This document shows, one piece after another, positions 30,889 through 36,123 of a stretch of DNA of 36,123 bases. Below the pieces are notes generated by a model, which was given only the letters and a program-made list of their open reading frames with translations, was not told where the DNA came from and searched no databases. Source of the DNA: Myxococcales bacterium (GTDB lineage: Bacteria > Myxococcota_A > Polyangia > Polyangiales > Houyiibacteriaceae); the NCBI GenBank assembly GCA_024640845.1, contig JAHEEE010000039.1, positions 1-36,123 of the forward strand. Direction: 5' to 3'. The translations under genes were made by a program, and so were the position numbers. Each line of letters starts with the position of its first letter. The stretch's first letter is position 1.

Positions 30889-31842
30889 ATGCGCTTCGTG
30901 TTTGTCATGGATCCCGTGTCCACCGTCATCGTCGACGAAGACACGAGCTTTGCGCTCATGCTCGAGGCGCAGGCCCGCGGTCACCGGGTCGATCACTGCC
31001 TCGCGAGTGACGTAGGTCTTCGCGGCCGTCGGGTCGTCGGAAGGGTTCGGCGAGCGACCATGCAGCTCGATCCCGCCAAGCCGATCATCCTTGCGGAGCC
31101 TGAAGACATCGATCTAGCTGACGTCGATGCCGTGTTCATTCGCAAGGATCCGCCATTCACGGACGCGTATCTGTGGTTGACGCTCGTTCTCGACCATCTG
31201 GAAGGCAGCACGCTCGTCGTGAACAGCCCGCGGGGCTTGCGGGAAGCCAACGAGAAGCTTTACGCGCATCACTTTCCGGAGATTGTGCCTCCGACGATCA
31301 TGACGAGTCACAAGGACGAGATTTTGCGCTTCGTCAACGATGTTGGTGGGAAGGCCGTGATCAAGCCGATCGACGGCCACGGTGGTGAGGGCGTGTTTCT
31401 TCTCTCTCAGGGTGACAACAACGTCAATGGCTTGATCGAGGCGGTGACCCGGCTCGGCCGGCGCAACGCAATCGTGCAGGCGCTGATTCCAGAGATCTAC
31501 GACGAGGGTGACAAACGCATTCTCTTGGTCGATGGCGAGCTCCTCGGCGTCGTAGGCCGCGTCCCGAGCAAAGGGGACCTCCGTAGCAACGTCCATGTCG
31601 GCGGTTCCGCCGCGCCCGCGGAGATGTCCGATGCCGACCGCAAGATCGTCGAGACGATTCGGCCTCGGCTCATCGCGGACCGCTTGTTCTTCGTCGGCCT
31701 CGACGTCATTGGGGGCAAGCTCATCGAGGTCAACGTCACGAGCCCGACGCTCATTCAGCAGATGTCCCGACTGTGCGGCGCGAACCTCTCGGTGAAAGTG
31801 ATCGACAGGCTCGAAGAGAAAGCGCGCGCGTACTCCATCTAG
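30889..31842 (+). CDS. gshB: Glutathione synthetase
   Basis: 317 residues from the ATG at 30889, chosen because it gives the family start MRFVFVMDPVSTVIVDEDTSFALMLEAQ and follows AGGG; an ATG six codons upstream is possible. Prokaryotic GshB ATP-grasp enzyme: AVFIRKDPPFTDAYLWLTLVLD, VNSPRGLREANEKLYAHHFP, KAVIKPIDGHGGEGVFLL (ATP loop), EGDKRILLVDGELLGVVGRVPSKGDLRSNVHVGG, and IEVNVTSPTLIQQMSR (metal-binding end). It adds glycine to gamma-glutamylcysteine. GshA is not in the window. Its stop overlaps the convergent membrane-protein gene within a CTAG palindrome (31839-31842). Confidence 0.96.
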   Translation: MRFVFVMDPVSTVIVDEDTSFALMLEAQARGHRVDHCLASDVGLRGRRVVGRVRRATMQLDPAKPIILAEPEDIDLADVDAVFIRKDPPFTDAYLWLTLVLDHLEGSTLVVNSPRGLREANEKLYAHHFPEIVPPTIMTSHKDEILRFVNDVGGKAVIKPIDGHGGEGVFLLSQGDNNVNGLIEAVTRLGRRNAIVQALIPEIYDEGDKRILLVDGELLGVVGRVPSKGDLRSNVHVGGSAAPAEMSDADRKIVETIRPRLIADRLFFVGLDVIGGKLIEVNVTSPTLIQQMSRLCGANLSVKVIDRLEEKARAYSI

Positions 31843-32192
31843 CTCGAGCCGATTCGCACGGCTGCAGACGCGCCAGCGGCGGCGATTGCGCCTATCCCGA
31901 TCGCCACGAGCAACGCGACGGGCGGCACGAATAGGTTGAGCCCATCGAGAATGAGTCCCGTCATCCCGAAGAAGGATACGAAGAACGTCCAGAAGCGTCT
32001 CGACCGAATGGTGCGAACCACGAAGTCATTGCCGCTGACTCCATCGAGCTGTCCGAGCTGGCTGGGTCGCGTGGTGTCGTCGTGCGCGCGTGTCTGATCA
32101 TCGGCGTCGACGCGCTTGCCATCGAAGAACAGCGCAACCGCGAGAAGCACAGCTCCCAGCACGAGGGACAAGATGTAGAGGTTGATGAACAT
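31839..32192 (-). CDS. Small membrane protein, unknown function
   Basis: 117 residues. One hydrophobic helix at about 3-22 (NLYILSLVLGAVLLAVALFF), a hydrophilic stretch with many Asp (residues 24-60), and two helices at about 67-110 (FWTFFVSFFGMTGLILDGL and PPVALLVAIGIGAIAAAGASAAV). The arrangement recalls the membrane part of NfeD/YuaF-like proteins without the OB-fold, but I cannot assign a family. It begins 15 bases after the mevalonate gene cluster ends and is likely its last gene. Confidence 0.55.
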   Translation of the reverse strand: MFINLYILSLVLGAVLLAVALFFDGKRVDADDQTRAHDDTTRPSQLGQLDGVSGNDFVVRTIRSRRFWTFFVSFFGMTGLILDGLNLFVPPVALLVAIGIGAIAAAGASAAVRIGSS

Positions 32193-32207
32193 CGGTCTCT
32201 CGTCCCT

Positions 32208-33137
32208 TCAGTCCGCCCGAACCCCGGGCGCGCCCCAAGAGACTTCGATAGGATGAAGCCCTTCGTCCTTGCAGGCCAGTTTGAAGGCGTCCGCCGCCTC
32301 AGGATCGGCGAAGAACGCCACAGCTACGTCCCCGCCGCCTGCGCCGCAGGGCTTTGCGCTCCCGGAAAACCGGGCTGCGAGCTCCGCCGCGCGTCTCAGG
32401 TGGACTTCGACGATCGGCGCGCCTGCCGAGTCTCCGAGGTTTGCCATCTGCACTGCGTACGATTCGGCGGCGAGGATGACGTCGGCTGCGCTCCCATCTC
32501 CGAACGCGTCGACGAAGTCCGCGGCGACAGCGCCAAGTCGCGCCATCCGTTGACGATACTCCCCTGGAGCGCGTTCACGGAGCTCGAGGACCTTCGCAAC
32601 GAGGTCGCTGGTGCGCGCAGCGTGGCCGGTCCACACGAGCTCGATACAGAGCCCTACGGGCGCCGAGAGGGGCTCGAGCTGAAACTCGTCTCCCCGCCTG
32701 AATCGGAGGAAGCCGCCGAGCGTCGACGCCGCGACGTCGACACCGCTCCCTTGCGGTGCGATGGAAGCGTGACCTTCGAAGGCGCACTCGAACACCCGCC
32801 GCGCGACCGCCGAGTCCTGCAGTGAGTGGCCATGCGTCGCGAACACGGCGCCGGCCGTCGCTGCGGCGGCTGCGGCGGAAGACCCGAGCCCGAGCTTGAT
32901 GTCTTCTCGGCGGAGCGCGCTCGCGTCGACCGCGAGCATCCCAGGAACGTCTCCACACCTGGCCCGCCCGAGCTCCAAAGTGGCCTGCACCTCGGGCGGC
33001 ATTGACGCCACGTCGTCCGCCCAGGAGACAGTGACGCGCCTATCGACCGCGGCCACGACTGCAGGAGCCCCCTCGAGGACAGCGTACTCCCCAGAGAGGA
33101 GTGCCTTCCCTGGCGCGCTCGCGCCCACTCGATTCAC
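32208..33137 (-). CDS. Phosphomevalonate kinase (GHMP family)
   Basis: 309 residues from a GTG overlapping the mvaD stop (GTGA). GHMP kinase fold: ASAPGKALLSGEYAVLEGAPAVVAA at the N-terminus, the phosphate-binding loop GLGSSAAAAAATAG (residues 83-96), and GAGGGDVAVAFF near the end (motif 3). The segment GSGVDVAASTLGGFLRFRRG matches phosphomevalonate kinases of the ERG8/MvaK2 kind. In the same operon mevalonate kinase and the decarboxylase are present, so this is the missing middle step, phosphomevalonate to diphosphomevalonate. The identification rests partly on that context; other GHMP substrates are possible. Confidence 0.83.
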   Translation of the reverse strand: MNRVGASAPGKALLSGEYAVLEGAPAVVAAVDRRVTVSWADDVASMPPEVQATLELGRARCGDVPGMLAVDASALRREDIKLGLGSSAAAAAATAGAVFATHGHSLQDSAVARRVFECAFEGHASIAPQGSGVDVAASTLGGFLRFRRGDEFQLEPLSAPVGLCIELVWTGHAARTSDLVAKVLELRERAPGEYRQRMARLGAVAADFVDAFGDGSAADVILAAESYAVQMANLGDSAGAPIVEVHLRRAAELAARFSGSAKPCGAGGGDVAVAFFADPEAADAFKLACKDEGLHPIEVSWGAPGVRAD

Positions 33138-34123
33138 GAGTGTACCTCGACGCCGGGACCGGGCTTGGTGACCCACGTCCGCGTGACTCCGGCGGTTCGG
33201 TCGAGGGCTTGTCGGACGCGGGCCGCATCGCTCGCATCGCAGAGCGTCTTCACGTGCGGCCCCGCGTCCATCGTGGCCCAAGCCGATACGCCGCGCTCTC
33301 GGAGCCCACGCACGGTATCGAGCGCAGTGAGCGTTTGCGGCGCCCAATATACGATCGACGGGGTCGAGGTGATCGCGCAGCAATGAAAGGCGAGCGTGCT
33401 CTGTTCCATCGCCAGGCCGAGCGCGTCCAGATCGCGGTCCTTGATCGCACGCTTGATCGTTCGAGCCCACTTGGGCGCCTGTCCGATCCAGGTCGTGTAG
33501 TACGGCGAGGTCTTTCGCGAACGCTCCATTCCTTCCGTCGAGCCAACTTTCTTGGGACCCGTCGCCGTTTGCGCGACGATCAATCGGAGGTTCCAGTGCC
33601 CCGGCGGCGCGAGCTGTCGAGCCGCGAGATCCGCATCGCCTCGCTTGCCAGCAGGAAGCTCGACGAAGCCGCCGAAGATTGAGCGCGCGGCGGAAGCGCT
33701 GGAGGCTCTTGCGAGAGCGCTCAATCGGCGCGCGCTTTGCCGAAGCCCGGCCGCGGCGGACGCAGCAGCCGCAAGCGCGGCAAACCCGGAAGCGCTCGAG
33801 GCGAGGCCTGCGGCCGTCGGAAAGTGGTTGTGACTGCTTACACGCGCGCGCGTCTGAAGGCGCGCTTGGCGCCGAACTCGGTCGAGCATGGCGACCACGC
33901 GCGCCGCCTCCTCGGTGCTCGCGCGCCTACCGTCCAGGCGAACGTTGTCGGCGTCGAGACTGGGGTCGAATCGGACTCTCGTCTCTGTGACGAGCTGGTC
34001 GAGCGTCATGGAGATGCTCGGGACAGCCGGTAAGTTTCGCTTCACGTCCGACTTACCCCAGTACTTCGCGAGGGCGATGTTCGCGCACGCCCTCGCACTC
34101 GCCTCGTGGGGCCGGCCGCTCAT
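33134..34123 (-). CDS. mvaD: Diphosphomevalonate decarboxylase
   Basis: 329 residues from the ATG at 34123 overlapping the mvk stop (ATGA). The signature ALAKYWGK (17-24), the serine-rich loop FPTAAGLASSASGFAAL (101-117), and D286 in TMDAGPHVKTL (the catalytic Asp) mark it as the decarboxylase. Further family blocks are SMTLDQL and SIFGGFVELPAG. It converts diphosphomevalonate to isopentenyl diphosphate with ATP. The open frame continues upstream of the start as a shadow of mvk and is ignored. Confidence 0.94.
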   Translation of the reverse strand: MSGRPHEASARACANIALAKYWGKSDVKRNLPAVPSISMTLDQLVTETRVRFDPSLDADNVRLDGRRASTEEAARVVAMLDRVRRQARLQTRARVSSHNHFPTAAGLASSASGFAALAAAASAAAGLRQSARRLSALARASSASAARSIFGGFVELPAGKRGDADLAARQLAPPGHWNLRLIVAQTATGPKKVGSTEGMERSRKTSPYYTTWIGQAPKWARTIKRAIKDRDLDALGLAMEQSTLAFHCCAITSTPSIVYWAPQTLTALDTVRGLRERGVSAWATMDAGPHVKTLCDASDAARVRQALDRTAGVTRTWVTKPGPGVEVHS

Positions 34124-35016
34124 GCGCTCACCTCCGCGACGAACGCGTCGCTCCCGAGAGCTTCGCGAATCCGCTCTGCCTCGCTGCGCTTGGGGGCCAG
34201 CGCAAACATGCACCCCCCGCCGCCCGCGCCCGTGATTTTCGCGCCGAGCGCGCCAGCCTCGCGTGCGGCGCGGCACATCGCGTCGAGCTTGGTCGTGCAG
34301 AGCATCAGCGAGGCCAGCAGCGTGTGATTGAGGTCGAGAAGCTGACCCAAAGCGATCAGGTCGCCGGCCCCGATTGCGTGTGTTGCATTGTGCACCAAGG
34401 TTTCGATCGCGGCGAACGTGTTGCGAACGCGCTCCGGATCGCTTTCGAGCTGCCGGCGGACCGACGTGACCATCTCCTTGGTGCTCGATGATTCGCCACT
34501 GTAGCCGACCACCAAACAAAGGGGCTTGTTCGAGTGAATCGGACGCAGCGGCATGCCCCGCACGAACAGCGCGACACCTCCCACGGCCGACATCGCATTG
34601 TCCACCCCGGAAGGATCGCCGTGAAAGACCTCCTCCCACACCAGGGCGGCATCGCCGAGCTCCGCTCGGGGTCGCTTGCGCCCGAGCGCTTCATCAATCG
34701 CGTCGAGAACCGCAACGCCGATCGCGGCTGAGCAACCGAGCCCAGCGCCGGCCGGAAGCTCGACGGTGGCCCGAACCTCGAGCGGCGGTCTGTCCTCATA
34801 TTCGCCGAGGATCGCGGAAAACGCGCGCTCGAGCGGCTCTCGTCCATCAGGGTCCGGTTCGAGCGCCAAATCCCAGGGTTCGAGCCGGAGAAGGTCTCGT
34901 TTCGCCGGCGCGGCCTCGGCGTGAACCCCCCGCTCGATCCCAACCGCGATCGCCGGGTAGCCGTGAACGACCGCGTGCTCACCGAGCAGGATGACCTTTC
35001 CGCGTCCAAAGCCCAT
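34120..35016 (-). CDS. mvk: Mevalonate kinase
   Basis: 298 residues. Starts MGFGRGKVILLGEHAVVHGYPAIAVGI, the GHMP motif 1 of mevalonate kinases. Motif 2 is PAGAGLGCSAAIGVAVLDAID (88-108), with FHGDPSGVDNAMSAVGGV as the substrate and metal segment, and motif 3 is GAKITGAGGGGCMFAL. It phosphorylates mevalonate in the cytosol, the entry to the lower mevalonate branch. Its ATG shares one base with the preceding stop (TGATG), and its stop overlaps mvaD, so translation of the group is coupled. HMG-CoA synthase and reductase are not in the window. Confidence 0.95.
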   Translation of the reverse strand: MGFGRGKVILLGEHAVVHGYPAIAVGIERGVHAEAAPAKRDLLRLEPWDLALEPDPDGREPLERAFSAILGEYEDRPPLEVRATVELPAGAGLGCSAAIGVAVLDAIDEALGRKRPRAELGDAALVWEEVFHGDPSGVDNAMSAVGGVALFVRGMPLRPIHSNKPLCLVVGYSGESSSTKEMVTSVRRQLESDPERVRNTFAAIETLVHNATHAIGAGDLIALGQLLDLNHTLLASLMLCTTKLDAMCRAAREAGALGAKITGAGGGGCMFALAPKRSEAERIREALGSDAFVAEVSA

Positions 35017-36038
35017 CAGCTTTCTCGATCGGTCATGCGTCGGGTGACCTCCTCGAGCATCTGCTTGGCCTCTTCGTCGAATGGCCCAGCCACCAATGCA
35101 CGGGTTGCCTCATCCGCGAGGAAAGAGAGCCGCGTTTCGACGTCGGCTTTTGCTTCCGAGAGCACCGCCGTCGCTGCCTCGACCGCTTCGTCGCTGGCAT
35201 CTGGCTGTCCCCAGACCGCATCGATGATCTCGAGAGCCGAACGGCCGGGCGCGCTCTTTCGAAACGCGCCGATCACCGCATTGTGCTTGCCATGGCGCAA
35301 GTCGTCCCCGGGCTTGCCGGTTTCCTCGGAGCTTCCGAACGTGCTCAAGAGATCGTCGCGCAACTGAAACGCAACCCCGAGCGGCCCTGACCACTCGCGC
35401 AAGGCGTGCATGGTGTCCGAATCGGCGTCGGCCAGAAGCCCGCCGAGCTCTGCGGGTCCGCGTGTGGTGTAGCTGCCTGTCTTCAGATCATGCATGCGTT
35501 CCACTTCTTTGTCGGCCATCAGGTCGAGCTGTTGGCCTGCGAACACCTCCTTTTGAATCCTCACGAAGAGCGCGTTGCCGTCGTTGCGGCGACTCTCGGG
35601 AAACTGGCCCTGGAGGAAAAGCTCCCAGCAGAAGGTGGACGCCAAATCCCCCGCGAGGATGCCGAGGCTCGCCCCGAGGTGGGCGTCACCGTGTCGTCGC
35701 TGAAAGGCGTAGTGAGCTGCCGGTCCACCTCGGCGCTCGTCGTCTTCGTCCATCCAGTCGTCGTGGATCAACAGATACGTTTGCAAGAGCTCGAGTGCGC
35801 CGCCCACCTCGAAGGTGGTGTCGACCGAGTCCGGTCCGTGCACTGCCCTGAATGCGGCAGCGGTCACGATTGGACGAAGCCGCTTTCCTCCTCGCATCGT
35901 CAAGTCCCGGACTTCGGTCACCAGCTCTATCGCCCGAGGCGACAGCGCTTCGGCCTCCTTTGCCTTGGCGTCGAAAAACGCCCCCAGGAGGGCGTCGACG
36001 TCCTGCCGGATGTCGGCCATCCAGGAATCCAGATTCAT
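35016..36038 (-). CDS. Polyprenyl (geranylgeranyl/farnesyl-type) diphosphate synthase
   Basis: 340 residues from the ATG at 36038 (MNLDSWMADIRQDVD). GGKRLRP (50-56) and the first Asp-rich motif DDWMD in LLIHDDWMDEDDERRGG (D93, D94, D97) are clear. The second is FQLRDDLLSTFG, where the usual DDxxD ends in Ser, a variant known from actinobacterial-type synthases, followed by TGKPGDDLRHGKHN. It elongates isoprenoid chains from IPP and DMAPP supplied by the mevalonate genes downstream. Product length cannot be read reliably, though bulky Tyr/Leu residues (QTYLLIHDD) lie before the first motif. The frame stays open to the right window edge without a stop, so a longer N-terminus is possible, but nothing there resembles the family. 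Confidence 0.9.
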   Translation of the reverse strand: MNLDSWMADIRQDVDALLGAFFDAKAKEAEALSPRAIELVTEVRDLTMRGGKRLRPIVTAAAFRAVHGPDSVDTTFEVGGALELLQTYLLIHDDWMDEDDERRGGPAAHYAFQRRHGDAHLGASLGILAGDLASTFCWELFLQGQFPESRRNDGNALFVRIQKEVFAGQQLDLMADKEVERMHDLKTGSYTTRGPAELGGLLADADSDTMHALREWSGPLGVAFQLRDDLLSTFGSSEETGKPGDDLRHGKHNAVIGAFRKSAPGRSALEIIDAVWGQPDASDEAVEAATAVLSEAKADVETRLSFLADEATRALVAGPFDEEAKQMLEEVTRRMTDRES

Positions 36039-36123
36039 TTGCCCTTGCACCACGCGGAGAGTGTCCTTATTGCGAGCTACGTACACGGCGGGACGCTGCC
36101 GAGCAAGCAAGGCGATGAGCGCG

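Noticed and set aside
1-36123. CRISPR array, tRNA/rRNA, insertion sequence or prophage
   Set aside because: No regularly spaced repeats, no tRNA-like cloverleaf, and no transposase, integrase or phage structural genes were seen; base composition appears even across the window.

Overview
The window looks like a chromosomal segment from a high-GC (roughly 60-65% by eye) Gram-negative bacterium, most plausibly a myxobacterial or deltaproteobacterial lineage (Myxococcota). The reasons are indirect: an imuA-imuB-dnaE2 mutasome, a mevalonate kinase cluster in an organism with an outer membrane (Omp85-type protein, lytic transglycosylase, TlpA), a protein with tandem PATAN/DUF4388 domains, and a cysteine-rich lipoprotein of the type common in myxobacteria. 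I see no tRNA, rRNA, insertion sequence, integrase or CRISPR array. Coding density is very high, with many ATGA, GTGA or TTGA start/stop overlaps.

Layout. (1) 1-3893, minus strand: membrane-bound uptake [NiFe]-hydrogenase operon hyaA-hyaB-hyaC-hyaD; hyaD runs off the left edge. The small subunit has a non-canonical ligand position at its proximal iron-sulfur cluster. (2) 3894-4210: divergent control region with an inverted repeat. (3) 4211-9386, plus strand: an apparently coupled five-gene envelope operon: a tail-anchored tandem PATAN protein, a one-POTRA Omp85-like barrel, a small secreted protein, an NtrY-like sensor kinase and a membrane-anchored thioredoxin. (4) 9486-10241: a Fic-fold protein whose catalytic motif is degenerate. 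(5) 10251-14658, minus: ornithine cyclodeaminase family protein, a secreted FAM20-like kinase, aguA, aguB and thiE; aguA and aguB together convert agmatine to putrescine. (6) 14751-15167, plus: MAPEG membrane protein. (7) 15161-20355, minus: dnaE2, imuB and imuA, behind a promoter carrying a LexA-like box. (8) 20439-25461, minus: an Npt/Tlc-type nucleotide transporter with a cytosolic extension, an Fpg/Nei-type glycosylase, two Opp/Dpp-type permeases and a lipoprotein. (9) 25612-29118, plus: lytic transglycosylase, PP2C phosphatase and a DUF2505-like protein. (10) 29131-31842: divergent ggt and gshB (glutathione breakdown and synthesis). (11) 31839-36038, minus: polyprenyl synthase, mevalonate kinase, diphosphomevalonate decarboxylase, phosphomevalonate kinase and a small membrane protein, an isoprenoid operon taking mevalonate to IPP and on to prenyl diphosphates.

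No single locus is a clear-cut new defence or mobile system. The most interesting points are the degenerate Fic protein, the FAM20-like kinase inside an agmatine/ornithine operon, the PATAN/Omp85/sensor kinase/thioredoxin operon, the CxxN proximal-cluster motif of the hydrogenase, and a LexA-like operator placed exactly in the spacer of the mutasome promoter. All functional calls come from reading motifs by eye; no database search was run.
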